From positions 1 through 64,000 of the forward strand of contig JFHB01000146.1 in assembly GCA_000729835.1 (NCBI GenBank): a stretch of DNA of 64,000 nt, in the 5' to 3' direction. The notes beneath the pieces are model-generated. The model was not told the origin of the DNA. It saw nothing but the letters and a program-made list of their open reading frames with translations, and ran no database searches. This DNA comes from Atkinsonella hypoxylon. Its lineage: Eukaryota; Ascomycota; Sordariomycetes; Hypocreales; Clavicipitaceae. Positions within the stretch are counted from its first letter, which is position 1. Every line of letters starts with the position of its first letter. Shown one piece after another: positions 35,196 through 47,812 of this stretch. The position numbers were made by a program, and so were the translations under genes.

Positions 35196-38100
35196 TTATT
35201 GTTGATTATTTTTGTTGTTTTCGATTTTTAACTGTTTTTCGTTGCTTTTCGATTTTTTAAGTGTTTTTATTGCTTTTATAAGCTAACTAGAAAGCTCTAG
35301 TAACTTAATGAATTGTTAATGCTTTTAAATAGCAAGAGGCTTAGTTAGGCTATCTGCTAGCATCTAATTTATATTAATATAACTAACCTTAGCTATACCT
35401 TTACAAATCTTTTCCCTAATGTAGTTAAACTTCAAAAGGGTGTGCTTAGTTCTACTATATAATGTTAGGTTGTAAGCAGTAACTATAGCGCCTTAATTAT
35501 TACACCTAATAGGAATAGGAGGGGTTAAAGGCAGCTTTACCTCCTTAAAAAGGCTGTAGAGCTACTCTAATTCCCTAATAGCTTCTAATAATGTATTAGA
35601 TTCTACTTCTAAGGTAGAAAGGGCAATAGTACTAGCTTTTTTTGATTTCCAGCTAATAGGTCCACTAGCTAGCTTATATAGATAAGTATAGGTTAATTTA
35701 GAAGAGGTTTTATTACTAGCAAAATCGCTATTGCAATAACTAAGGAGGGTTTTAAGTACTTCTTTAGAGCTAAAAGCTTTAGAAAAGGACCCTAGTAGTA
35801 TAGAATGCTTATAAATAATAGCAAAGCTTCTAGTACTACTTAAGTACCTTAAGAGGTACTTAGAGGCGTTTAGGTGCTCTATATAGGGCTTAGCTAGAAA
35901 GGTTGATAGCCACTAAACAGAAAAAGTAATATTAGCTCTAGTTAGCAACATTAGGTACATTATAGTGCCTTTTATGCTCTAATAAAGCTTATAATCGGAT
36001 TTTAAGAGGAGTTTTATAACTAGTTGCTTTAGAATTCCTAGCTGTATAGGGATAGAAGCTAGCTTAATATCTAGTATTTTAAATCTTTCTAGGGCTTTAA
36101 GGATGTATTAAGATTAGTGGATTTTAATAGACCTTTTAGACCTATTACGGGTGATTTATACACCTAGAAAGAATTCTGCTGGTTCTCTATCTTCTATTAG
36201 ATAAGCTTAATTTAGTAGCTTTTTAAGCTTATTAATATATTGTAAATTAGGCCTAATTAGAAGACAGTTATCTACATAAGTAGCAATATATGTAGATGTA
36301 GCTAGGTTATAAAAGACTGCTGGGTCTAATATAAGAGGTTTAAATCTATGCTTTTAAAGTAATTCTATTAGAATTTGCTGCTATTCTCTAGGACTTTACT
36401 TTAGACTATAGAGGGATTTTTCTAGCTTAATTACTTGCTCTTTAGAGGGCTTATAATTACAGCTTTTTAGTAGCTTAGCTACTAATAGCAATGCTTGCTC
36501 TGTAAATTTAACAAATCTATCTAGGATTTCTATATAAATAGCTTCTTTTAGCTTGCTATTTAGAAACGCTTCTATAAAGTCAATTTACTTAACTTCCTAG
36601 TTATTAAAAGCTGCAAGAGCTAATAATATACGCTAGCTAGGAGGAATACTAGTTGCAGTAAAGGTCTCTAGGTAATCTTAACCTTCTATTTGCATAAATC
36701 CCTTAGCAACAAAGCAGGCCTTATATTTAATAGGATTATTTTCTTTATCCTTTTTTAGCCTATAGACAAGCCTATTCTTTAGAACTCTTTAGCCCTTAGG
36801 TACTTAGTCTTTCCCTATAAATTTAAAGGTTCTAGCAGCTAATAGCTGCTTAAATTCGCTATAGGTAGCTTCTATCTAATGCTGCTTAGTAGAGCTTTTT
36901 AGGGCTTGCTTCCACGTGTTAGGAAGTTTATCCTTACTATTAGAAGTAATAGCTGCTTTAGTCCTAGCCTTAAAACATAGATCCTTAATTAAGGAAAATA
37001 TGTCTCTATCTAAATCTATAGCATCAGCATTAGCTTTAGCTTCTATAGGTTCTATATTAGCCTAAGGGGCCTCTATAGATATAGGGGCTTTAGGGGCCTC
37101 TATAGCTTCTATAGGGTTGCTTAGTAGAAGAGCTTAATTTTCTATAGGTTCTAGTGGATAATTTAGTACATCTAGATAACTAGAATAAGGATACTTAGGA
37201 GTATAATTATCTTCTAATTGCTGCTAGTTATTAATTTCTCTCTCTAAAGGATTATTTACTATAGAACCAATAGAAACCTTAGGGATGCCCTATAAAATAG
37301 AACCTATTCCTTCTATAATTTTAACGAAGCTAGTCTTTATAATAGCTTATTTAGAGGGGATGTATATTAGATATACATTAGAACCTAGTGTAGCTAAAAG
37401 TCTACTAGGAATAGTTCTTTTAGCTAGCTTCTACAACCTAGATCTCTATTCTAATAGGATTAGAACTTCGCAATAGAAGCCTATAGCTCTAATTTTAGAA
37501 AAATTAGGCTTATAGGTCTTAGAAGGCTCTAAATTAGCTAAATATAGCTGTTTAGGACTTAGTAGTTTAGTACTATTTGCAGTAGTATTAACTAAATCTA
37601 CTATAGCAGGAAGGATGTAAGACTATAGATATAGAGGTAATTGTAACTACTGTAGGGTAGCACGCAAACAGTCTAGAAGTACCCTTATAGCTCTCTCTAT
37701 TAGCTTATTCTATTTGTAAATATAGAGGCAAGAGGTACTAAAGTAAATACCCTTAGAAGATAGCTAAGCTTACAACCTAGTATTAATTTCTGTACTACTA
37801 TTAAAATAAAGATGTTTAAGGTAGCAGTTATACTAGTTTTTTAATTCCTTAAAGAAGCCTTTAATACAGCTATAGAGAGTAGAACTCTCTTTATTAGCTA
37901 GATTAAAAGACTACTTATACTGTAATTTTCTATTAATTAGAAAAAGAACTAGAGGCCTCTTATTGTGCAGTATAGGCTCTATTTTAACAGTATCTCCCTC
38001 TATAATATCTAAATATCTAGGGGGGTTAGGAATAGCATACTTACTAGGTCTTCTAACAGCTTTAGCTTAGTTGTAAGCTAGGCAGTTAAAATCCTTTTCC

Positions 38101-40520
38101 TTAATTTTTATAAAATTAGAAATACCTTTAGTAATAGAAGTAGTCTTCTTTAGTAAAGGGAGTTCTATATGCCCTAATCTAATATACTAAGTAGCAGCTA
38201 ATTCTAGGAGCTTCTTATAGGAAGAAGAAGCAGTAGGATTTATACTACTAGAATTATTATTAGAGCTAGCTTCCTATTGCTCCCTATCTTGCTAGATCTC
38301 TTAAGAACTACAGGCCTTGTTTAAGGGATCTAGACGGCTATTTCCTCTAATATCCAGCAACTTAGGATTTAGACCTTCTAAATCCCTATTATTAGAAGGA
38401 ATCTAACTAGGAGCCCGTTTAGGAACTAGGGCTAATAGCTCTATAGCATTGTTATTAGTATTATCTTCTTCTTTAAAATTAAATAATTTCTTAATTTAGC
38501 TATATTTCTCTAGATTAAAACTAGGCTGTTAAGGGATTTAAACCTCTATAGAATAACTAGCATTATAACCGCTATTATAACTATTGCTAGCTAGAAATCC
38601 TATATAAGAGAGATTAGCGTAGTTTTTATACACTCTAGGGGTCTCTTGCCCCTTAAGCTGTAAGAAGAAACTATACTTTTTAGAATTTAGAAGCCTACAG
38701 CAGCTTCTATTAGCTAAAAATAGCTAATTTCTAAGGAGAGTGCCCCCTATTAAATAGTGCTTTAAACCACTAATTAGGTTAGTATCTAAACCTAGGCAAT
38801 ATAGAGCATCCTTTAGAGCTAAAGGCCTATATTTAGCTGGATTTATACTAACTAGTACCTAGAATACAGCAGTTCCCTGTTCTTTAGGATAAATAGAACC
38901 TTCTCTAGTAGCAATAGGCGCGGTTTTACCCTTTTTTATAGGCTTAAAAGTCCTAAAAAATGCCTTATTGTTAACTATATAATAGGTAGAACCTGTATTG
39001 TATAGTAAGGAGTTTTTAATTATTCTATTAGAATAGTTAAAAGAAGGGGTATTATTACTAGTAGTACTAGTATCACTAGTAGTGGATTCTATATCTAAAT
39101 CGTAAGAATTATCACTACTAGAACTGCTAGATTCACTATTGGAATCTATAGTATCCTAGTTGCTAGTAGATAGGTTATAACAACCTATAGCAAAAGCAGC
39201 TTCTCTATCCTTATTCCTAGAGTTTTTGTTACTTCTTCTTTGGCCCTTCCACTTCTTCTTATTCTTAGAGGCTTTATCTATATCTTTAGAGGCATTAGAA
39301 TCATTAGAATTAAAATCGTTAGAATTCTTCTTCTAATTAGGAGGATTCTTTCCTTAATTAGCCTTATTATTATTAGAACCATTAGAAGCCTTATAACTAA
39401 GAGCTTTAGATATAGAGGAGCTTTTATCTCTTTGTTCTTCTAATAAATCAGCTATAAGAAACTGTAAATTCAGCATTTTTACAGATAGACCTTGTGCTCT
39501 AGTAGCTCTAATAGAATATTGCTGCCTTTTAGCCTAGCTAGGGAAGGTCTTCTTTAAAGCATTAACATAATGATTTACCTAGTCAATAGAATTAATAGCT
39601 ACACTATAGAGCTATAATCTAGCTAGTAAATTATTAAATTCAGCATTAAAGGCCTCTAAAGATCCCTTATAGTTCAAAAACGATAAGTCATAATAACTAG
39701 TATATAGCGTACTACGTTGTATTTTAGCACTCTATAAATACTGCCTAACTAGAACGTTATAGGCATCTACAGGGGACTTATGCTAGCTTATAGCAGCTTA
39801 AGGTCTAGATTAGCAACTATCTCTTATAATTATAAGGATAATAGCTTGCTCTAAATCTACTAAAGTACTAGCTATACTAGGATTATTAATAAATTAAGGG
39901 AATCCTAGTGCCCTAAATTAAATAGTTAAAGCTTACTTCTACTGTTTAAAATTTTTAGGGCCTTTTAGCTTAGCAGCCTCTAGAATAAAGTAGACCTTTT
40001 TATTTAACTCTTTTATAGTGTCTTTATTAAAAGTAGGCAGAAAAGTAGCACTATTAGAGGAACTAGAAGGTTTAGGGGCTTTAAAAGAGACTTTAGAAGC
40101 TCTTTTAGAAGTAATAGAATCTACTACCTTAGAGAGAGACTCTATAGAGAGATTACCTATAGATGTAATTATAGTATCTAATTTACTTAGTAAATTAGCT
40201 ATATTACCTTTATTTTAGCTTTATTTTGCTTCACTATACCTAATAAATCTATTTAGGGTCTTTTGTTGCTTATCTATTTAAGCTTTTAGATTAGCTTAAA
40301 CATTATAGACTTACACTACTCTTTTAGAAGCTAATCTAGCTTCTTTTAGAGCCTTCTTAGCTGTATAATCTTCTTTATTAGAAGAGGAATCTACTGGCTA
40401 AGGGGGGGACCTTGCTGGACTAGGAAAGCTAGTAGCAGCAGCTAGATTAGCTAGTGTACTAGAACTACTACCCCGTTTAGGGCTTATGCTCTTTCCCTTA
40501 CCTATTCCTTTTGGTGCCAT
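35196..40520 (-). pseudogene. E3 gag-pol, single-frame Copia polyprotein remnant
   Basis: It starts at ATG 40520-40518 with APKGIGKGKSISPKRG and stays in one frame for about 1,775 codons to near 35196, so gag and pol form one reading frame with no frameshift signal. Order: capsid-like region; Ser/Asn linker with a basic patch; protease NTGSTYYIVN near 38960-39000; integrase (zinc region near 38070-38190); acidic hinge; RT with YVDN at 36268-36279; RNase H near 35300-35680. Stops are mainly TAG from CAG/TGG. The exact native stop codon is uncertain because a terminal TAA could itself be a RIP product. Confidence 0.85.
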
Positions 40521-41481
40521 TTTAAAGGATTTTAATAGCTAATTTAACGCTCTTTATAGCTAATTATAGCTTAAATTACAGTAGAAAAGGTAGTAAATAA
40601 CAGTAATAACCTCTACTAGATATTAATAGATTGCTTTATTATAGGCCTAGAAGTGCCCTATATCTTCAGAAATTATACTGAGATTTTTCTCTAATTTCTT
40701 TTGTAATAGGTATAACGGGCTCTAAAGGCTGCATTGTATCGCGATCTATATACACATACAATTTGTATAGCAGACTAGATTAACAAGCAGTTGCGAGGGG
40801 CATAAAACATAGGTCCTAGCTATTTTTAGCCAAAAAATTCAGGAGATTCTTCTCCAATTAGGTTCTAATAAATTAGTAGAGACCTAGGTATAGCTAATTT
40901 AGGGATATCCAGCTAATTCCTACTTTAAAATCCTAACTAGTGGGATTACTACATAAATTAATTCTGCAACCGAAAACATAGAAATATTTGCAACAAGAGC
41001 TGTTAGGCGTGCACTACAAATTGTAGTATAGCTACTAACAGAGGTGCATAGGGTGCACAATATACAAGATAACAGCATAACAACAAGCAATGCAGTGCAG
41101 CGCTAAGCTTATTTCTTAATAGAAATAATTAATTAAGCAGTGCCTAATAAAACGATTTACAGTGCAAATGTAATGTGTACAGATTTGTATATTTTAATGT
41201 TGCGCAACAATAGAACCTAGCTATTAAGAATAGCTTCAAAAGTGTATATACACTAGGTGCATAGAACTAGTGCAGGAGGCACAGGGTGGGCAGAATGAAA
41301 ACACTAGTATAGTAGCTAGCGATATATGTGCAGTAGGTATTAATAGCTTCCAGCAAGCTACTAATAGCAGCAATAGCTGCTAGCGCAGGTCTTAATATAG
41401 CTTCTAGTGGGTAATACAGTATATAATAGTAGATTTTCAGCGGGCTAACAGCTTGCAGATAGGTCTTCCGGGCTTATAACC

Positions 41482-42174
41482 TATTGAAAATAATAGGGAT
41501 TATAGAACTAAATATCTAAGAGAGTAGTAGTCTCTTAGATTTAGCACCTGTAATTGCTCCTAGCAATTATTACGTAGTGGAAGCAGCAGCGGCCTAAATT
41601 AAGCTGTAGTGTATAGTATAGATTACGTAGAGGCAATAGATAACTGTAATAGTAGTATCTTTATATTAAGAGCGCTGTAACGAACAGTAAGGGTAGGATC
41701 TTAAATCTTTCCAGTCCCTTATAGACCCTTTAACTATATTAGCAGGCTATAGTTGCTAGAAGGGGCTTATAGGCTACTTTATAATTTCTGCAAAAAGATT
41801 TACTATATAAAAACAAAAAAATCGACTTACGGCTATACAAACGAGATGCCTATATACACAATTTAATAAATTCCACTAATAATAAGCAACCCTTATAAGC
41901 AACTCTATCTAATAATTATACTATTAAATAGCCCTAATTCTTAGCTTTTAAATAGTATACTTCTTAAATTTCTACTATTGCTAGTTGTAGAGAAAATCGC
42001 AGTTAAAGTTAACTATAGGTTAGGCAACTTTGCCTTAGTCGATTCTAGATGTTTCGCATCTAGTAACAGCAATATCTCTACTAAAAATCAACGTAACAAG
42101 ACCTAATGAGGGTCACGTAATAGAGCAACTAGTAGGCATAAAAATAGGCTATACAGGGTAGCTTATTTTTAACA
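41482..42174 (-). repeat. E3 5' LTR (693 bp)
   Basis: Partner of 34341-35033. The primer site is adjacent at 41468-41481 and TTAGT follows its other end. Confidence 0.92.
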
Positions 42175-42179
42175 TTAGT

Positions 42180-45100
42180 CCTTGCCTTAAAGCATAGATC
42201 CTTGATTAAGGAAAATATGTCTCCATCTAAATCCATAGCATCAGCATCAATAGATTCAGCTTCAGCTTCTATAGGTTCTATATTGGCCTGAGGGGCTTCT
42301 ATAGATATAGGGGCTTTAGGGGCCTCTATAGCTTCTATAGGGTTGCTTGGTAGAAGAGCTTGATCTACAGGTTCTAGTGGATGATTCAGCACATCTAGAT
42401 GACTAGGATAAGGATACTTAGGAGTATAATTATCTACTAACTGCTGGTCATTAACTTCTCCCTCTAAAGGATTATCCACTATAGAACTAATAGGAACCTT
42501 AGGGATGCCCTGTGAAATAGGACCTATTCCTTCTATAATTTTAACGAAGCTAGTCTTTATAACAGCTCGTTTAGAGGGGATGTATATTAGATATACATTA
42601 GAACCTAGCGTAGCTAAAAGTCTACTAGAAATAGTTCTTTTAGCTAGCTTCTGCAACCTAGATCGTTATTCTAAAGGAATTAGAACTTCGCAATAGGAGC
42701 CTATAGCCCTTATTTTAGTAAAATTAGGCTTATAGGTCTTAGAAGGCTCTAAATTAGCTAGATATAGCTGTTTAGGACTTAGTGGTTTAGTACTATTTGC
42801 AGTAGTATTAACTAAATCCACTATAGCAGGAAGGATGTAAGACTATAGATATAGAGGTAATTGTAACTACTGTAGGGTAGCACGCAAACGGTCTAGAAGT
42901 ACCCTTATAGCTCTCTCTATTAGCCTATTCTGTTTATAAATATAGAGGCAAGAGGTGCTAAAGCAAATACCCTTAGAAGATAGCTAAGCTTGCAACCTAG
43001 TATTAATTTCTATACTACTATTAAAATAAAGGTGTTTAGGGTAGTAGTTATACTAGTTCTTTAATTCCTTAAAGAAGCCTTTAATACAGCTATAAAGAGT
43101 AAAACCCTCTTTATTAACTAGATTAAAAGACCACTTATACTGTAATTTTCTATTAATTAGAAAAAGAACTAAAGGCCTCTTATTGTGCAGTATAGGCTCT
43201 ATTTTAACAGTATCTCCCTCTATAATATCTAAACATCTAGAGGGGTTAGGAATAGTATGCTTACTAGGTCTTCTAACAGCTTTAGCTTAGTTGTAAGCTA
43301 GGCAGTTAAAATCCTTTTCCTTGATTTTTGTAAAATTAGGAATACCTTTAGTAATAGAAGCAGTTTTCTTTAGTAAAGGGAGTCCTATATGCCCTAATCT
43401 AATATACTAAGTAGCAGCTAATTCTAGAAGCTTCTTATAGGAAGAAGAAGCAGTAAGATTACTACTAGAATTATTATTAGAGCTAGCTTCCTGTTGCTCT
43501 CTATCTTGCTAGATCTCTTAAGAACTATAGGCCTTGTTTAAGGGATCTAGACGGCCATTTCCTCCAATATCCAGCAACTTAGGATTTAGACCTTCTAAAT
43601 CCCCGTTATTAGAAGGAATCTAACTAGGAGCCTGTTTAGGAACTAGGGCTAATGGCTCTATAGCATCGTTATTGGTATTATCTTCTTCTTTAAAATTAGA
43701 TAATTCCTTAATTTAGCTATATTCCTCTAGATTAAAACTAGGCTGTTAAGGGATTTAAACCTCTATAGGATAACTAGCATTATAACTGCTATTATAACTA
43801 TTACTAGCTAGAAATCCTATATAAGAGAGATTAACGTGGTTTTTATATACTCTAGGGGTCTCTTGCCCCTTAAGCTGTAGAAAGAAACTATGCTTTTTAG
43901 GATTTAGAAGCCTACAGCAGCTTCTATTAGCTAGAAATAGCTGATTTCTAAGGAGAGTGCCCCCTATTAAATAGTGCTTTAGACTACTAATTAGGTTAGT
44001 ATCTAAACCTAGGCAATATAGAGCATCCTTTAGAGCTAAAGGCCTGTATTTAGCTGGATTTATACTAACTAGTACCTAGAATACAGCAGTTCTCTGTCCT
44101 TTAGGATAAATAAGACCTCTTCTAGTAGCAATAGGCGCGGTTTTACCCTTTTTTATAGGCTTAAAAGTCCTAAAAAATGCCTTATTGTTAACTATATAAT
44201 AGGTAGAACCTATATTGTATAGTAAGGAGTTTTTAATTATTCCTTTAGAGTAATTAAAAGAAGGGGTATTATTACTAGTAGTACTAGTATCACTAGTAGT
44301 AGATTCTATATCTAAGTCGTAAGAATTATCACTACTAGAACTGCTAGAATCATTAGATTCTATAGTATCCTAGTTGCTAGTAGATAGGTTATAACAACCT
44401 ATAGCAAAAGCAGCTTCTCTATCCTTATTCCTAGAATTTTTGTTACTTCTTCTTCGGCCCTTCTACTTCTTCTTATTCTTAGAGGCTTTATCTTAATCTT
44501 TTTCTTTAGAGGCATTAGAATCGTTAGAATTAGAATTAGAATTCTTCTTCTGATTAGTAGGATTCTTTCCTTAGTTAGCTTTATTATTATTAGAACTATT
44601 AGAATTAGAAGCTTTATAACTAAGAGCCTTAGATATAGAGGAGCTTTTATCTCTTTATTCTTCTAATAAGTTAGCTATAAGGAACTGTAAATTCAGCATT
44701 TTTACAGATAGACTTTGTGCTCTAGCAGCTCTAATAGAATATTGCTGCCTTTTAGCCTAGCTAGGGAAGGTCTTCTTTAAAGCATTAATATAATAATTTA
44801 CCTAGTTAATAGAATCAATAGCTACACTATAGAGCTGTAATCTAGCTAGTAAATTATTAAATTCAGCATTAAAGGCCTCTAAAGATCCCTTATAGTTTGA
44901 AAACGATAAGTTGTAATAACTAGCATATAGCGTACTACGTTGTATTTTAGCACTCTGCGAATACTGCCTAACTAGAACGTTATAGGCATCTATAGGGGAC
45001 TTATGCTAGCTTATAGCAGCTTAAGGTCTAGATTAGCAACTATCTCTTATAATTATAAGGATAATAGCTTGTTCTAAATCTACTAAAGTACTAGCTATAC

Positions 45101-45734
45101 TAGGATTATTAATAAATTAAGGGAATTCTAGTGCCCTAAATTAAATAGTTAAAGCTTGCTTCTACTGTTTAAAATTTTTAGGGCCTTTTAGCTTAGCAGC
45201 CTCTAGAATAGAGTGGACCTTCTTATTTAACTCTTTTATAGTGCCTTCATTAAAAGCAGGCAGAAAAGTAGCACTATTAGAGGAACTAGAAGGTTTAAGG
45301 ACTTTAAAAGAGACTTTAGAAGTCTTAGAAGTAATAGGATCTGCTTTAGGAGACCCTATAGAGAGATTACCTATAGATGTAATTATAGTATCTAATTTAC
45401 TTAGTAAATCAGCTATATTACCTTTATTTTAGCTTTGTTTTGCTTCACTATGCCTAATAAATCTATTTAGAGTCTCTTATTGCTTATCTATTTAAGCTTT
45501 TAGATCAGCTTAAACATTATAGACTTGCACTACTCTTTTAGAAGCTAATCTAGCTTCCTTTAGAGCCTTCTTAGCTGTATAATCTTCTTTATTAGAAGAG
45601 GAATCTACTAGCTAAGAGGGGGATCTAGCTAGACTAGGAAAGCTAGTAGCAGCAGCTGGATTAGCTGGTGTACTAGAACCACTACCCCTTTTAGGGCTTG
45701 TGCTCTTTCCCTTGCTTGTTCCTTTTGGTGCTAT
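42180..45734 (-). pseudogene. E2 gag, protease and integrase remnant
   Basis: Gag starts at 45734-45732 (ATA for ATG) with APKGTSKGKS. Protease lies near 44190-44230 and integrase about 42800-43500. The hinge between integrase and RT keeps an uninterrupted 175-codon stretch (42656-42129) with KLAKRTISSRLLATLGSNVY, the longest intact piece of the family here, so E2 is among the less damaged copies. Confidence 0.8.
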
Positions 45735-46668
45735 TTTAAGGGTTTAAAAAGTAGCTAATTTAACGCTCTTTTATAGCTAATTATAGCCTAAATTACAGTG
45801 GAAATAGTAGTAAATAACAGTAATAATTCTTACTAAATATAGGCTAGAAGTGCCCTATATCTTTAGAAATTATACTAAGATTTTTCTCCAATTTCTTTTG
45901 TAATAGGTATAACGGGCTCTAAAGGCTGCGTTATATCGCGATCTGTATGCATATACAATTTGTATAGCAGACTAGATTGACAAGCGGTTGCGAGAGGCAT
46001 AAAACACAGGTTCTAGCTATTTTTAGCTAAAAAATTCAGGAGATTCTTCTCCAATTAGGTTCTAACAAATTAGTGGAGACCTAGGCACAGCTAATTTAGG
46101 GATATCTAGCTAATTCCTACTTTAAAATCCTAACCGGTAGGATTACTATATAAATTGATTCTGCGACCGAAAACATAGGAATATCTAACGGCAATAAGAG
46201 CTGTTAGGCGTACACTATAAATTGTAGTATAGCTACTAACAGAGGTGCATAGGGTGCACAATATAACAACAACAACAAGCGATGTAGTGCAGCGCTAAGC
46301 TTATTTCTTAATAGAAATAATTAATTAGGCAGTGCCTAATAAAACAATTTGCAGTGCAAATGTAATATATATAGATATATATATTTTAATGTTGCGCAAC
46401 AATAGAACCTAGCTATTAAGAATAGCTTTAAAAGTGTGTATATATAGGGTGTATAGAGTGTAGGAGGCATAGGGTGGGCAGAATAAAAACACTAGTATAG
46501 TGGCTGGCGATGTATATGCAGCAGGTATTAATAGCTTCCAGCAAGCTACTAATAGTAGCAATAGCTGCTAGCGCAGGTCTTAATATAGCTTCTAGTGGGT
46601 AATACAGTACACAATAGTAGATTTCAGCGGGCTAACAGCTTGCAGATAGGTCTTCCGGGCTTATAACC

Positions 46669-47359
46669 TATTGAAAATAATAGGGATTACAGGACTAGAT
46701 AGAAGAGGGTAGTAGTCTCTTATATTTAGCACCTGTAATTGCTCCTAGCAATTATTACGTAGTGGAAGCAGCAGCGGCCTAAATTAAGCTGTAGTGTATA
46801 GTATAGATTACGTAGAGGCAATAGATAACTGTAATAGTGGTATCTTTATATTGAGAGCGCTGTAACGAACAGTGAAGGTAGGATCTTGAATCTTTCCAGT
46901 CCCTTATAGACCTACTAACTATATTAGCGAGCTATAGTCGCTAGAAGGGGCTTATAGGCCACTTTATAATTTCTGCAAAAAGATTTACTATATAAAAACA
47001 AAAAAATCGACTTACGGCTATACAAACGAGATACCTATATATACAATTTAATAAATTCCACTAATAACAAGTAACTCTTATAAGCAACTCTATCTAACAA
47101 TTATACCATTAAATAGCCCTAATTCTTAGCTTTTAAATAGTATACTTCTTGAATTTCTACTATTGCTAGTTGTAGAGAAAATCGCTGTTAAAGTTGACTA
47201 TAGGTTAGGCAACTTTGCCTTAGTCGATTCTAGATGTTTCGCATCTAGTAACAGCGATATCTCTACCAAAAATCAACGTAACAAGACCTAATAAGGGTCA
47301 CGTAATAGAGCAACTAGTAGGCATAAAAATAGGCTATACAGGGTAGCTTATTTTTAACA
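46669..47359 (-). repeat. E2 5' LTR (691 bp)
   Basis: Long-type LTR adjoining the E2 primer site. It shares the AGATAGAAGAG subtype with 31694-32383. Right of it lies the E4 fragment. Confidence 0.88.
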
Positions 47360-47812
47360 CTTATAAATAATAGCAAAGCTTCTAGTACCACTTAAGTACC
47401 TTAGGAGGTGCTTAGAGGCGTTCAGGTGCTCTATATAGGGCTTGGCTAGAAAGGTTAATAGCCACTGAACGGAAAAAGCAATATCAGCTCTAGTTAGCAA
47501 CATTAGGTACATTATAGTGCCTATTATGCTCTAATAAAGCTTATAATCGGATTTTAAGAGAAGTTTTGTAACTAGTTGCTTTAGAATTCCCAGCTAAATA
47601 GGGATAGAAGCCGGCTTAGCATCTAGCATTTTAAATCTTTCTAGTGCTTCAAGGATGTATTAAGATTGGTGGATTTTAATAGACCTTTTAGACCTATTAC
47701 GGGTGATTTGCACACCTAGAAAGAATTCTGCTGGTCCCCTATCTTCTATTGGATAGGCTTGATTTAGTAGCTTTTTAAGCTTATTGATATATCGTAAATT
47801 AGTGTTACGGTG
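47360..47812 (-). pseudogene. Copia fragment E4 (RT to RNase H)
   Basis: A piece of the same Copia pol on the minus strand into which E2 appears to have inserted. It reads RYINKLKKLLNQAYPIEDRG, then AEFFLGVQITRNRSKRSIK, with fewer stops than elsewhere. It is cut at both ends: on the left by the E2 LTR (after CTTAT) and on the right at TGTTACGG (47,813). The missing parts are not adjacent anywhere in the window. Confidence 0.8.

Larger units (their letters stand above)
34341..42174 (-). mobile_element. Copia retrotransposon E3, complete, nested in E2
   Basis: 7,834 bp: 3' LTR 34341-35033 and 5' LTR 41482-42174 (693 bp each), internal 35034-41481 (6,448 bp). The target duplication TTAGT is at 34336-34340 and 42175-42179, inside E2 pol between the integrase hinge and RT. 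The polypurine tract adjoins the left LTR and the half-tRNA-Met primer site GGTTATAAGCCCGG adjoins the right one. It is the best-preserved complete structure of the family with long LTRs. Confidence 0.93.
31694..47359 (-). mobile_element. Copia retrotransposon E2, interrupted by E3
   Basis: Minus-strand copy with 3' LTR 31694-32383 and 5' LTR 46669-47359. Removing E3 and one target copy leaves an internal region of 6,446 bp, matching E3 and E5 (6,448). Both LTRs share the subtype marker AGATAGAAGAG, supporting that they belong together. The polypurine tract is at 32384-32392 (minus TCTAGAGGGAG) and the primer site GGTTATAAGCCCGG is at 46655-46668. Flanking five-mers do not match (GTATC left, CTTAT right), so one side was rearranged after insertion. 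Confidence 0.85.

Noticed and set aside
37285..37476. 63-codon frames at 24627, 37285, 42505, 57146
   Set aside because: Antisense of the integrase-RT hinge of Copia pol; no independent evidence of coding.
40018..40218. Recurring 60-66 codon frames (also at 15679, 45241, 54410)
   Set aside because: They are the antisense of one stretch of Copia gag, repeated because the element is repeated.
47360..47364. CTTAT as an E2 target duplication related to that of the TRIM
   Set aside because: The same five-mer flanks the TRIM at 28933 and 29290, but E2 has GTATC on its left, and CTTAT is simply the native Copia pol sequence at this point; coincidence is enough.
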